In this document: positions 1 to 8,073 of the stretch, one piece after another
Layout: every line of letters begins with the position of its first letter
Position numbering within the stretch: the stretch's first letter is position 1
NCBI RefSeq assembly: GCF_001643235.1
Contig: NZ_LQWY01000003.1
Location: forward strand, 1 to 64,000
DNA length: 64,000 nucleotides
Direction of reading: 5' to 3'
Source: Domibacillus aminovorans
GTDB lineage: Bacteria; Bacillota; Bacilli; Bacillales; Domibacillaceae
Position numbers and translations under genes: made by a program
The notes under the pieces: model-generated
The model's input: only the letters and a program-made list of their open reading frames with translations
What the model was told of the DNA's origin: nothing
Database searches by the model: none

Positions 1-109
1 TTGGTGGAGGATTGGGAGAGTAGAACGAACGCTTCGCTAGACGATGTCATATCGGTTTCGATCAAGCACGTGCGGAGCTCGCAGCCAGGTTCAAATCAAC
101 AGACTAAAT
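1..109 (+). other. open reading frame entering from left edge (uncertain)
   Basis: Frame 1 is open from the first base to a TGA near position 109. The readable end is polar (…VEDWESRTNASLDD…) and I do not recognise it. It could be the 3' end of an upstream gene or chance. No terminator follows directly. Confidence 0.2.
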
Positions 110-185
110 GACGGTTTATAAGTATAGGGGTTCCGTCATTTACACAAAATTCTTGACGCTCCCAAATTTTAATGAAAAACTTCAT

Positions 186-359
186 TTATTTAAAAAGACT
201 TTCTTCTAGGATGGAAATTGATAAATGAGTAAATATTTCTCGAATGTCCTCAATCGCGCCCAATTGTGGAAGATCAAAGGCCGTTGAAGCTGTGGCGCAT
301 TTATTGAATTTTAGCACCAGTTCGTTAAATAACAGAAAAGGACAGTTTATGCTTTGTAG
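186..359 (-). pseudogene. decayed reading frame, unrecognised
   Basis: On the minus strand a 57-codon frame, without a good start codon, reads as protein-like sequence (contains FDLPQLGAIEDIREIF) and ends in TAA. No start codon with a ribosome-binding site is visible, and upstream the frame is closed by a TAG. I read it as the tail of a lost gene. No family is recognised. The rest of 110-440 shows nothing else I can support. Confidence 0.22.
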
Positions 360-457
360 CTATACATGCTAGAATTAGAGAAGGAAAAATAAATGAGTGA
401 CTTAAGATCGATACAGTAAAAAGAGTAGCCTAAATTAATGTTTAGAAGGTGTTGTTT

Positions 458-2290
458 ATGCCAGACTGGTCTTATCATCCATTAAAAAAACTTTTACTAG
501 ATAAAACAAGGCCGAAAACAAGCCGAGAGTTTCTTCATAAATCCATGAGTACAATATCATCCATTCCGGGTGGTCGGGATCTTATTGGATTTTTAGGGCA
601 TATGAAACCCCCACGGGAATTTCAAAAGGAAATTTATCATACTAGATTTCCTTCTCCTATTGGGTTAAGTGGCCATATTGATCCTAATTTGTCAGGTATT
701 AACGCCTTCCAAGAATTAGGCTTCGGATTTGTAGAAATTGGACCAATCGTGTTAAACGAACCTAAAAACCAAATAGAACCAAGAAGGGAAAATAGTCATA
801 TTCTGTTTTCTAATCATCAAGAGAAGGTCCCTCTCAAATTGGCGATTAAAAAATTAACAAGTCTGAATATTCGAATTCCTATATTTGCTAAGATAGATGC
901 ACAAGTAAAAAGAAATGAATGGGACATAATTGTACAACATTTAACGCCTTTTGTAGACATTTTCATCGGAACAAGTGAGCAAATTAACTCATATGTAGAT
1001 CAAAGTTTAATATGTTTAGAGCGTTCTTTTTATGTATCTTTTTCTGCTGATGAAATTAACAAAAAAAAATTAGAAATGGGGAAATTAATACAGCATACAT
1101 GTATTGGAGGTATTGTCGTAAATGCTCCTCATCGAACGGAGGACAGCTATTGGCATGAAGTTGCAAATGCAAATGAATGCCTAGCTAAAATGGCAAAACA
1201 GGTTAAAGATTTACATCCTGAGCTAATGGTCATAACCTCTGGCGGTGTGGAGACACCAGAGGAGGCTGGTGCTTTAGTTCGTGCTGGTGCAGATCTGGTA
1301 ATGCTAACAGATGGCTATGTAAAAGCTGGGCCAGGGTTACCAAAGCGAATTCATGAACGATTATTATATGAAGAAGCCCGACCTATTAAAAAACAAAACT
1401 GGTACTGGTCATTTCTGTTTGGTCTCTCCATCGTAATTGGAGGAATCATTGCCTTATATTTTGCATTTACGAGTATTATCCTCCCTTATGATGAATCGTT
1501 TATCGGACTGACAAAAGCTGATATCCTACAAGTAAATCCACTCATCTTATCATTTATGGCACATGATAGAATAGCTCTAGCTGGAACGATGATATCTGGA
1601 GGAATATTGTACATCCAGCTTGCACGACACGGAATTAAATATGGCATGCATTGGGCAAGGATTGCTTTTCATAGTGCAGCAATCGTAGGATTTCTAGGTA
1701 TTTTTCTTTTTATCGGCTTCGGTTACTTTGATTGGTTACACGGTTTATTTTGGCTTTTCTTATTGCCGGTATATTATTTTAGTTTTAGGGAAGGAAAAAG
1801 AGCCACAAGTACCCCATATTCTATTCATGGAAAGAATGATAAAGCGTGGCAATACGGGCTTTATGGACAACTCATGTTTATTATACTAGGATTTTTGATA
1901 GTAGTAGGCGGTATAGTTATTTCTACTATAGGTGTATCCAAAGTTTTTGTACCAACTGATTTAAGCTTCTTGTGTATGTCACCTCAAATGTTAGATAGTA
2001 TGAGTAACAATTTGATTCCCGTTATTGCACATGACCGAGCAGGATTTGGCAGTGCCCTTATAAGTGTTGGTTTGCTTTTTTTAATGCTTTCCTTGTGGGG
2101 TTTCAGAAAAGGGGAACGTTGGGTTTGGAATACCCTTGCTGTCGGGGCATTACCTGCGTTTATAGCGGGGATTGGAACGCATATATATATTGGATATACA
2201 ACCTTTATACATTTACTACCTGTTTACCTTTTAATAATTTTATATTTATTAGGATTAGTATTATCTTATCCTTTCTTAAAAATGAAATAA
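458..2290 (+). CDS. dihydroorotate dehydrogenase-like barrel fused to a duplicated membrane domain
   Basis: 610-residue predicted protein in two parts. Residues 1-310 read as a flavin-type TIM barrel of the dihydroorotate dehydrogenase kind: 'FAKIDA' resembles the FMN-lysine strand, and 'SGGVETPEEAGALVRAGADL' followed by 'GPGLPKRIHERL' matches the end of the barrel. The Asn-rich substrate motif of true PyrD is replaced by 'VNAPHRTED', so orotate chemistry is doubtful. Residues 315-610 hold about eight hydrophobic helices arranged as two copies of one unit; each copy has a 'P-x-D-x-SF…AHDR…G' core (AHDR near residues 368 and 524). The ATG at 458 is chosen over the GTG at 449 because the AGAAGG ribosome-binding site overlaps 449. 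Family knowledge: class 2 DHODHs are membrane-associated quinone reductases. Inference: a membrane-anchored flavoenzyme passing electrons to quinone. The pyrD label alone would be misleading. Confidence 0.75.
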   Translation: MPDWSYHPLKKLLLDKTRPKTSREFLHKSMSTISSIPGGRDLIGFLGHMKPPREFQKEIYHTRFPSPIGLSGHIDPNLSGINAFQELGFGFVEIGPIVLNEPKNQIEPRRENSHILFSNHQEKVPLKLAIKKLTSLNIRIPIFAKIDAQVKRNEWDIIVQHLTPFVDIFIGTSEQINSYVDQSLICLERSFYVSFSADEINKKKLEMGKLIQHTCIGGIVVNAPHRTEDSYWHEVANANECLAKMAKQVKDLHPELMVITSGGVETPEEAGALVRAGADLVMLTDGYVKAGPGLPKRIHERLLYEEARPIKKQNWYWSFLFGLSIVIGGIIALYFAFTSIILPYDESFIGLTKADILQVNPLILSFMAHDRIALAGTMISGGILYIQLARHGIKYGMHWARIAFHSAAIVGFLGIFLFIGFGYFDWLHGLFWLFLLPVYYFSFREGKRATSTPYSIHGKNDKAWQYGLYGQLMFIILGFLIVVGGIVISTIGVSKVFVPTDLSFLCMSPQMLDSMSNNLIPVIAHDRAGFGSALISVGLLFLMLSLWGFRKGERWVWNTLAVGALPAFIAGIGTHIYIGYTTFIHLLPVYLLIILYLLGLVLSYPFLKMK

Positions 2291-2318
2291 AGCCGTATCG
2301 ACAAATGGATACGGCTTT
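2289..2318 (+). terminator. intrinsic terminator after the fusion gene
   Basis: An 11-bp perfect stem (AAAGCCGTATC / GATACGGCTTT) with an 8-nt loop begins inside the stop codon of the upstream gene. The 3' T-run is short. Confidence 0.6.
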
Positions 2319-2381
2319 CACATAAGATAATTATAGGTCTATAAGAAATTCTTCTTAAATGGATAGAAAGGAAGATGGGCT

Positions 2382-3088
2382 TTGAAAAAAACAATTGGGT
2401 GGACCCTAATTATTGGCCTAGTAGTCGTTATGATCAGCCTTGAAACATTTTTGGTCAGTGAAAAAAAGAAGTGCAGGAAGCTGGAGAAGTTTCAAATAAT
2501 AATAAAGAACTGCTTACGAATGAAACAGAACTTGAAGAAACTAGAATAATCGAAGGATTTAATGATCCTGCAACAAAAGCCCAGAATCAAAGAACACCAG
2601 AAACAAGGGAAATGGAAGTAGCAAGAGAACAGGCTCTTGAAGCAAAGTATAAGACCGAAACAGGAAAAGATGTAGAAGTCGTCGCTCTTGAAGGAGAAAA
2701 TGTTCACGTAGATGGTATTGTAAAAAACAGCGACGATCTCAAATTTGGATACTCAGAATCAGATGTAATCCGTGTTATGCATTTGATGACACACCAGAAG
2801 ATTATAGCGGAAGATGTATGGGGAGCTGTCCCAATGACGCCTTCAACAATCGACCAGCTTATCACACACCTTAAAAATCATCCAGAATACGATCCAGATT
2901 TACTTTATGTAGCCCAAAGGTGGAAAGAAGGAAATTTTAGCGCAATCGATCATGAGCATAATTATCTTCACACTAGATTGAAGGCAACTAAAGGAGCTGC
3001 AACAGGAATTGCAACTTCAGAACAAGAAAAAGAGTTTGTTCTTAAATATTTTGATCCAAGCGTAGCACGAGAAATAGGCTTCCAATAA
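2382..3088 (+). pseudogene. membrane-anchored DUF6241-like protein, apparent single-base frameshift
   Basis: A TTG start with AGGAAG upstream encodes MKKTIGWTLIIGLVVVMISL, a signal anchor. The frame then shifts at a run of seven A (2461-2467). One extra A would join '…LVSEKK' to 'EVQEAGEVSNN…', giving one protein of about 235 residues. The downstream part, open from 2471, has an acidic low-complexity linker and then 'MTHQKIIAEDVWGAVPM … HNYLH', which I associate with the DUF6241 family of Bacillus extracytoplasmic proteins. The frame error may be real, phase-variable or a sequencing error in the homopolymer. Function unknown. Confidence 0.65.
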
Positions 3089-3334
3089 TGGGAGCTTATT
3101 TTTTAGCTCAATAATAGCTCTATAATTTTCAATTTAATTGAGACTGCTTTGTCTTTTTTTTTACGGCTAGGAAATCTGAAGGCTGTATTTTATTGAAAGA
3201 CCAAAAAGTTGTCTGAAAAACAATAAGGTTGTTTAATTTTTTGTTCGTACTGTTGATTAATGATTTACTTGTTATTTTTCAGAAAAAACTATAATTTAGA
3301 TACAAGACACCTACGGAATTGGGGCAATCCATAT

Positions 3335-3616
3335 ATGAGTCACCTTAAGTTTTTTGTTTATCAATTCGTATTAATCAGTGCACTTATTGCTGTCAATTAT
3401 TATTCTGATGAATACATCAGCAAACCATTTGGCTCTGTTGATTTACTCGCAATAGGTATAATTGCTTTCCTCGCTATAGTAACCATTAGTTTGACAAATA
3501 GACTTTATAACCGTTTGGGTACTATCCGATTAAGGAATAAGATTTTACTTACAATCCTAGCCTTTGTTTTAGTTTGCCTATTTATAGTATTATTCACTGT
3601 AGCAATGACATCTTAA
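3335..3616 (+). CDS. small membrane protein, three predicted helices
   Basis: 93 residues from ATG 3335; an in-frame ATG at 3260 adds 25 residues but has no ribosome-binding site. Three hydrophobic stretches (FVYQFVLISALIAV, LLAIGIIAFLAIVTI, LLTILAFVLVCLFIVLF) separated by short basic loops suggest an inner-membrane protein. No motif is recognised. It sits alone between the DUF6241-like remnant and another tiny membrane gene. Coding is plausible but not proven. Confidence 0.5.
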   Translation: MSHLKFFVYQFVLISALIAVNYYSDEYISKPFGSVDLLAIGIIAFLAIVTISLTNRLYNRLGTIRLRNKILLTILAFVLVCLFIVLFTVAMTS

Positions 3617-3756
3617 TTTTTAATTCTTAATACACAATTTGTGTCAATTGCCGTCTAAGTTGGGATTAGTGCTGCTTACTTATATCTTCGAACTGTTGAT
3701 TACTCTCCGGTTTCCATTTAATAAATCAATATACATAAATTTGGGAGGCAGGTTTA

Positions 3757-3888
3757 ATGAATACCTCGGCTATCAATTGGTTTGATATAACTTTCCAGTT
3801 GTTTTGGCTCGTTCTTTTAGCTTCATTGGTTTTTCTTGTATATAAAGTTATTAAGATTAAACGAACGAAAAAGAAGTTAAATCGATAA
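3757..3888 (+). CDS. 43-residue single-pass membrane peptide
   Basis: The ATG at 3757 is preceded by GGGAGGC at good spacing. The product has one hydrophobic helix (FQLFWLVLLASLVFLVYKV) and a strongly basic tail (KIKRTKKKLNR), so N-out/C-in topology is likely. It is followed directly by a terminator, which supports it as a real transcription unit. Function unknown. Confidence 0.6.
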   Translation: MNTSAINWFDITFQLFWLVLLASLVFLVYKVIKIKRTKKKLNR

Positions 3889-3898
3889 GTTATAAAGG

Positions 3899-3923
3899 CA
3901 CCTAAATATTCTAGGTGTTTTTT
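3899..3923 (+). terminator. intrinsic terminator
   Basis: Six-bp stem CACCTA/TAGGTG with a 7-nt loop and six Ts, 10 bases after the 43-residue peptide gene. Confidence 0.6.
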
Positions 3924-4078
3924 ATTGTAAAATTTGATGACTCTCACAATTGAGCTCTCTTTGTTGAACAGTTTCGGTCTACTACCTAGATATCGGTTCA
4001 TTTTATCTTTTTTTGAATAATTGTCTAAAAGGTACGAGTTGTAAAAGGATTTCTTCTTCAATTAACGAAGCAGGATAA

Positions 4079-4333
4079 TTGAACAAGAAATCATTGGGAA
4101 AAATGGTTATAAGACAAAGGATATTTAATTTTTATTTAGGAGATAAAACAATTCTTACATTTTTTAGAAAACAATTTCTTGAAGACAGAATTAAACCTAT
4201 ACTGTTTTTACAGGTAATATTGGTAACCTGTGCAATAATCGTTTATTTACAAACTTATAATAGGATAGATTATTTTTATTCTGGGATTTTGAACATCATT
4301 GCAGGAGTGATTTTTTTTATTAAATGGTATTGA
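4079..4333 (+). CDS. small membrane protein, hypothetical
   Basis: 84 residues from a TTG start with a weak AGG-containing ribosome-binding site; an in-frame ATG at 4103 is an alternative. A basic N-terminal half precedes two hydrophobic segments (PILFLQVILVTCAIIVYL and YSGILNIIAGVIFFI). Not recognised. It lies immediately left of a tRNA-like scar, so it may be cargo or remnant of a former mobile element. Confidence 0.4.
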   Translation: MNKKSLGKMVIRQRIFNFYLGDKTILTFFRKQFLEDRIKPILFLQVILVTCAIIVYLQTYNRIDYFYSGILNIIAGVIFFIKWY

Positions 4334-4412
4334 GATATACATACTTAAAAAAAGTGGGATTTGTTCTTAATAGATACTTATCAGATACAATCAGATGGCT
4401 TATGTCACATTA

Positions 4413-4467
4413 ACAGGGTAGAGGTCGCAGGTTCGAACCCGGTAGGAATCATAAAATATAAACCCTT
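4413..4467 (+). other. degenerate tRNA 3'-half, possible attachment-site scar
   Basis: The stretch contains a variable-loop/T-arm signature (GGTCGCAGGTTCGAAC) followed by acceptor-like sequence, but the T-stem has a mismatch and no 5' half of a tRNA precedes it. It resembles what is left when an element integrates into a tRNA 3' end. A diverged relative lies at 6101-6157: both share ACAGGGTAG-GGTC and a TTTAAACCCTT-like end. Inference only. Confidence 0.35.
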
Positions 4468-4499
4468 TAAAACCCTTATGGGGAAAGGGTTTTGGCGTG

Positions 4500-4530
4500 A
4501 AAGACCACTTCTTCGGAGGTGGTCTTTTTT
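4500..4530 (+). terminator. strong intrinsic terminator with C(TTCG)G loop
   Basis: A 9-bp stem GACCACTTC / GAGGTGGTC (one G-T) is closed by a TTCG tetraloop and followed by TTTTTT. No complete gene lies just upstream; it follows the degenerate tRNA piece. The remaining bases 4574-4838 carry no gene I can support. Confidence 0.7.
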
Positions 4531-4554
4531 GTTTTTCTGTGCTGAAAAGTGGGT

Positions 4555-4573
4555 TTGGTGCCATGTTGGTGCC
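4555..4573 (+). repeat. two TTGGTGCC direct repeats 11 bp apart
   Basis: TTGGTGCC occurs at 4555-4562 and 4566-4573, one helical turn apart, close to the tRNA-like fragment. Short direct repeats like this are typical of integrase arm-type sites. That assignment is inference. Confidence 0.35.
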
Positions 4574-4844
4574 GAAGCGGTTTATTTTGATTTTGGGAAC
4601 AGGGCATCAATTTGTTTAGCAAAACTTTATTTTAACTCGAACAGTGGAATGCTGGTTGATGGAGTGGATTTTAGCAGGAGATTATTTTGGTTGTACAGAG
4701 ATTGTGAAGTTAAAATAAACATTTCCGATCAGTTTGATAAAAAGTGCTTAAGCATGGTATAAGTGTAAAAGAAGCAGGGGCATTTTGCTTTTTAATTTTG
4801 GGATAAGGGATTGGCCTGGTATCCCATAATGAGAGGATTTGAAT

Positions 4845-5867
4845 TTGAATATGATAGATAATTTTTGGCGTGATTTACCACGACCTTTTTTTATACTGGC
4901 ACCAATGGAAGATGTGACGGATGTTGTTTTTCGCCATGTAGTGAGTGAAGCAGCCAGACCTGATGTGTTTTTTACAGAGTTTACAAACACGGAGAGTTAT
5001 TGTCACCCAGAGGGGATCCATAGTGTGCGTGGGCGTTTGACTTTTACAGAGGATGAACAACCAATTGTAGCCCATATATGGGGGGATAAGCCTGAATACT
5101 TTCGGCAAATGAGTATTGGTATGGCGAAACTAGGCTATCGGGGTGTGGATATCAATATGGGCTGTCCTGTACCTAATGTGGCACAGAATGGGAAGGGAAG
5201 TGGCCTTATCCGTCGTCCAGAAGTTGCAGCAGATTTAATACAAGCAGCAAAAGCAGGAGGATTGCCCGTAAGTGTAAAGACAAGGCTTGGTTACACGGAT
5301 GTAGACGAATGGCACGACTGGCTAACACACATATTGAAACAAGACATTGTTAATCTTTCCATTCATCTGCGTACAAAAAAGGAAATGAGCAAAGTAGATG
5401 CTCATTGGGAACTAATCCCGGAGATTAAGAAACTTCGTGACCAGGTGGCACCAGATACACTCTTGACGATCAATGGGGATATTCCTGACCGTCAAACTGG
5501 CTTAAAGCTCGCTCATCAATACGGTATTGATGGGATTATGATTGGGCGTGGTGTTTTCAATAATCCATTTGCCTTTGAAAAGCAGCCGAGAGATCATAGT
5601 AGTAAGGAATTGCTTGATCTCTTAAGGTTGCATCTGGATCTCCATGATAAATATTCAAAATTAGAGCTACGTCCGTTCAAGGCTCTTCATCGCTTTTTTA
5701 AGATATATGTCCGTGGGTTTCGAGGGGCAAGTGAATTAAGAAATCAATTAATGAGCACAGAGTCAACAGATGAAGTGCGTGCATTGCTCGATAACTTTGG
5801 GTCAAAGAATCTTGATGGAATGGGGGAACAGATGGAAGTGTCCCAATTCAAGGTAAAAGCGAAGTAG
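4845..5867 (+). CDS. dus: tRNA-dihydrouridine synthase (YfjN-like)
   Basis: FMN enzyme that reduces specific uridines in tRNA with NADPH. Visible hallmarks: N-terminal 'LAPMEDVTD' flavin motif, '[11 protein letters not shown]' with the catalytic Cys, '[12 protein letters not shown]', 'VSVKTRLGY', 'INGDI' and '[14 protein letters not shown]', in the order expected for the family. The length of about 340 residues is full. Three close starts exist (TTG 4839, TTG 4845, ATG 4851); GAGAGG at 4831-4836 favours TTG 4845 by spacing. The protein most resembles the second Dus paralogue of B. subtilis, YfjN. It sits between two tRNA-like scars, which is a curious but possibly coincidental context. Confidence 0.93.
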   Translation: MNMIDNFWRDLPRPFFILAPMEDVTDVVFRHVVSEAARPDVFFTEFTNTESYCHPEGIHSVRGRLTFTEDEQPIVAHIWGDKPEYFRQMSIGMAKLGYRGVDINMGCPVPNVAQNGKGSGLIRRPEVAADLIQAAKAGGLPVSVKTRLGYTDVDEWHDWLTHILKQDIVNLSIHLRTKKEMSKVDAHWELIPEIKKLRDQVAPDTLLTINGDIPDRQTGLKLAHQYGIDGIMIGRGVFNNPFAFEKQPRDHSSKELLDLLRLHLDLHDKYSKLELRPFKALHRFFKIYVRGFRGASELRNQLMSTESTDEVRALLDNFGSKNLDGMGEQMEVSQFKVKAK

Positions 5868-5878
5868 GACGTTAAACT

Positions 5879-6005
5879 GGTGTGCCCCCAAAAAGTTAGA
5901 GTTTATACTAAGCAGTTAATTGGCTGGTGTGAAGGCGGTATTGAACCGGACTCATTCCCGCCAATTTTTGCTTTATACGCTTGTTATTATAGTAATCTAT
6001 ATTAG
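5879..6005 (-). mobile_element. IS3-family (IS150-type) right-end remnant with OrfB C-terminus
   Basis: On the minus strand the frame reads YYNNKRIKQKLAGMSPVQYR…, the characteristic C-terminus of IS3-family OrfB (integrase-core) transposases, ending with TAG at 5908. Beyond the stop lies a TGTGCCCCC-type terminal sequence at 5880-5890. The rest of the element is missing, so this is a dead fragment. Confidence 0.8.
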
Positions 6006-6100
6006 GTTATGAATTTGCAAATTAAAAGTACGCAAATGGGGAAGATCATTATTTTCTTCAATTTATGTCTGAAATTAGGAAAACAGCTTGTTTCGCTTTG

Positions 6101-6157
6101 ACAGGGTAGCGGTCAATGAGGAAATTCCTCGGTTGAAATCAATAATTTAAACCCTTA
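6101..6157 (+). repeat. second tRNA-scar-like sequence
   Basis: Shares ACAGGGTAG(N)GGTC and AAATCA…TTTAAACCCTT with the degenerate tRNA half at 4413-4467, but the T-loop is further eroded and contains the palindrome GAGGAAATTCCTC. Together the two may be decayed ends of one former insertion. Low certainty. Confidence 0.25.
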
Positions 6158-6239
6158 TAATACAAAAAAGACAATAACGGTCTAAGTTCGGAAAATGACC
6201 GTTGGACTGGACGGACAAGAAACAGCGGTATATAAGGGT

Positions 6240-6290
6240 TTTCAGTAGGATAGAGCAACAGCCTCCTAAGCTGTAGGTCGTAGGTTCGGA
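6240..6290 (+). pseudogene. truncated tRNA-Arg(CCT)
   Basis: The middle of a tRNA is readable: D-arm (CAGTAGGATAGAGC), anticodon stem ACAGC/GCTGT around loop CTCCTAA (anticodon CCT, Arg AGG codons), variable loop and the start of the T-arm (GTAGGTTCG). The acceptor stem and the 3' half of the T-arm are absent, so it cannot be functional. tRNA-Arg(CCT) genes are common integration targets for mobile elements. Confidence 0.7.
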
Positions 6291-6319
6291 TGTTATGTTG
6301 TCAAAGAAAAATAATTCTG

Positions 6320-6344
6320 ACACGCCTCTAGGGGCGTGTTTTTG
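6320..6344 (+). terminator. intrinsic terminator downstream of tRNA-Arg remnant
   Basis: ACACGCC/GGCGTGT stem with a 6-nt loop and a run of Ts. Probably the original terminator of the tRNA transcript. Confidence 0.6.
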
Positions 6345-6418
6345 TTTGGTAATTAAAGCCCTTTTTAAACTGAAAGCTTTATCATCTCCAGTCTCTTTTA
6401 TAGTTATTAGATAGACAA

Positions 6419-6793
6419 TTGTCGTATATCCTGGAAAGTTCTTCTCCGGAAGAGTTCCCAACAGAGTATCTGGAGTTATCCAAGGCAAAAGAATATGAAC
6501 AAATGGCAGATTTGGTAATTGATGAGCGTTTTCCTGATCGGCAAAAAAGAATTGAAGATTATGAGGCATCAGCCAACGATTCAGCCGTAGAAGAGTATGA
6601 AATTAAAGAAGTAAAAGATGTGACAGAAGAAACGGCAAAGGTTGTGGCAGTGTTAACGTTGAAAGATGGTAGTGTTTATCAGGTGCCTTTGAATCTTGTG
6701 AAAGAGGCTGGGGAATGGAAATTGCATATCGGTTTCGAAGGTATTAACAAAGATAAAGATTTTAAAACTATTAAACCAGCAGCTGGATTTTAA
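6419..6793 (+). pseudogene. 5'-truncated lipoprotein-like gene (NTF2-like fold)
   Basis: About 120 residues (…TEYLELSKAKEYEQMADLVI…, …VVAVLTLKDGSVYQVPLNL…EWKLHI) resemble the C-terminal domain of Bacillus lipoproteins with a DUF4878/NTF2-like fold. No signal peptide, lipobox or ribosome-binding site is present before the first usable TTG. The 5' end is therefore most likely lost, in line with the tRNA and IS debris just upstream. Function unknown. Confidence 0.5.
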
Positions 6794-6857
6794 AGATTTG
6801 TTTGAATGAAAAACACTTATAAGTCAGTGCTTTTGGAAAGTAAGAATTAATATAATC

Positions 6858-6934
6858 AATGCAACATAATAGTAATTATATGGCATTCACAACAAACAGC
6901 CCAAAGAATTTATTGATTCTTCGGGCTGTTTGTT
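6858..6934 (+). repeat. tandem hairpin element, copy 1 (includes terminator-like 19-bp stem)
   Basis: An AT-rich imperfect palindrome (ATGCAACATAATAG…TTATATGGCATT) is followed by a 19-bp stem (6891-6909 with 6916-6934, one G-T) and a TTATTG loop. The same two-part architecture recurs at 7911-7999. The second hairpin may terminate the upstream remnant. Confidence 0.5.
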
Positions 6935-7058
6935 TGCAGTATAAAGAGAACATTGATTCGAAACGAAAATAGAAAATATTAACTATTTAGGATTTCGGTG
7001 TAGAGTTAAAAGGAGTCAGCTTGTTTTTGATACAAAATAAATTAACTGAGGTGCCAGA

Positions 7059-7226
7059 ATGATCAATTATCTGAAAGGATCTGGAAGTGCCATTGTAGTA
7101 ACAATGTTAGGTTTAGCAATAATGGCTAAGGGATTAGGTTCTTTTGATGACTTTTATGTGGGCCTTATATATGTTTCTGGTTTTTGCTATGTATTTGGTT
7201 TGTTAGGTCTTGCCTGCTTATTTTAA
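7059..7226 (+). CDS. 55-residue membrane peptide
   Basis: ATG 7059 follows GAGGTG at good spacing. The product has two hydrophobic segments (GSAIVVTMLGLAIMA and YVGLIYVSGFCYVFGLLGLA) linked by a short acidic loop. No family is recognised. The ribosome-binding site and clean start support translation. Confidence 0.55.
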   Translation: MINYLKGSGSAIVVTMLGLAIMAKGLGSFDDFYVGLIYVSGFCYVFGLLGLACLF

Positions 7227-7349
7227 TAAAGGCTTTTTTCGTAAACTTTGTTGCTTTTGAATAATACAAGAATATTAAATGTTTTTTCTTACTAATGTAT
7301 AATAGATAAATAGATGGAAAATAATGTTATTTTACAAGGGGTTATTCAG

Positions 7350-7804
7350 ATGGTTGAATGGGTTCAACAAGCAGATGGAATTTGGCAATACATCGCTTTA
7401 TTTTTAATATCAATATTGCCATTACTGGATGTTTTTTATATTATTCCAGTAGGTATTATGTTGGAGATGTCACCTGTAGCCGTTGGGATTATTGCTTTTT
7501 CAGGAAATTTTATAATGGTTTTAGTCTTTGCAATATTTTTTAGACAAATTTCTAAATGGCGTAACAAACGGAGAGAAAAAAAGGGGAAATTAGAGCCAGA
7601 CATATTTGGGGAAAATATGGTCTTCCAGTGTTTGCTTTGCTTTCACCCTCGTTACTTGGAACAGATTTAGCAGCTTTAACAGCTCTTTTGCTAGGTTCAT
7701 CTAGAATTAGAGTAATTACTTGGATGGGAATCAGTTTAGTCATTTGGTCAATTCTTATGACAGTTGGCTCTGTTTATGGCCTCAAATACGTAAATTGGTA
7801 TTAA
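7350..7804 (+). pseudogene. small multidrug-export-type membrane protein, frameshifted
   Basis: ATG 7350, with AAGGGG upstream, opens a frame encoding transmembrane segments (IALFLISILPLLDVFYIIPVG) and a basic loop (KWRNKRREKKGK). The frame then breaks between about 7594 and 7606. In another frame the protein continues 'IWGKYGLPVFALLSPSLLGTDLAAL … SRIRVITWM' to TAA at 7804. Joined, the product would be about 150 residues and resembles the Sm_multidrug_ex (DUF2-like small export) family. The break is outside a homopolymer, so real inactivation is likely. Confidence 0.55.
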
Positions 7805-7820
7805 ATTTAGACACCATAAC

Positions 7821-7856
7821 AAAAAACTATTTATCTAGTCAGTAAATAGTTTTTTT
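7821..7856 (+). terminator. intrinsic terminator
   Basis: 13-bp A/T-rich stem (AAAAAACTATTTA / TAAATAGTTTTTT) with a 9-nt loop and T-run, 17 bases after the frameshifted export gene. Confidence 0.65.
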
Positions 7857-7910
7857 GTTGTTAGCTAGGATAGTATAATCTCTGAATAACTAGATCAATA
7901 CTGCTGAACA

Positions 7911-7999
7911 AATACAACATAAATGCAATTATGTTGTATTCAACAAAAAGACAAAAACCAAGCGCTATCCCTTACCATTCAAGGGATGGCGCTTGGTTT
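7911..7999 (+). repeat. tandem hairpin element, copy 2
   Basis: A perfect 12-bp palindrome (AATACAACATAA / TTATGTTGTATT, 7911-7940) is followed by a 19-bp stem with one G-T (7955-7973 with 7981-7999, loop ACCATTC). The layout matches 6858-6934. A further TGTTATATTCAATACAACATAA half-palindrome lies at 8042-8063. The second hairpin can act as a terminator. Confidence 0.5.
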
Positions 8000-8073
8000 G
8001 GTTTACAAGAAGGAAACTAAATGCAATATTTTGGATCATTGTGTTATATTCAATACAACATAATGTATCTGTT

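Noticed and set aside
4361-4762. 133-codon plus-strand open frame
   Set aside because: It runs through a degenerate tRNA piece and a strong terminator hairpin and has no protein-like composition or ribosome-binding site.
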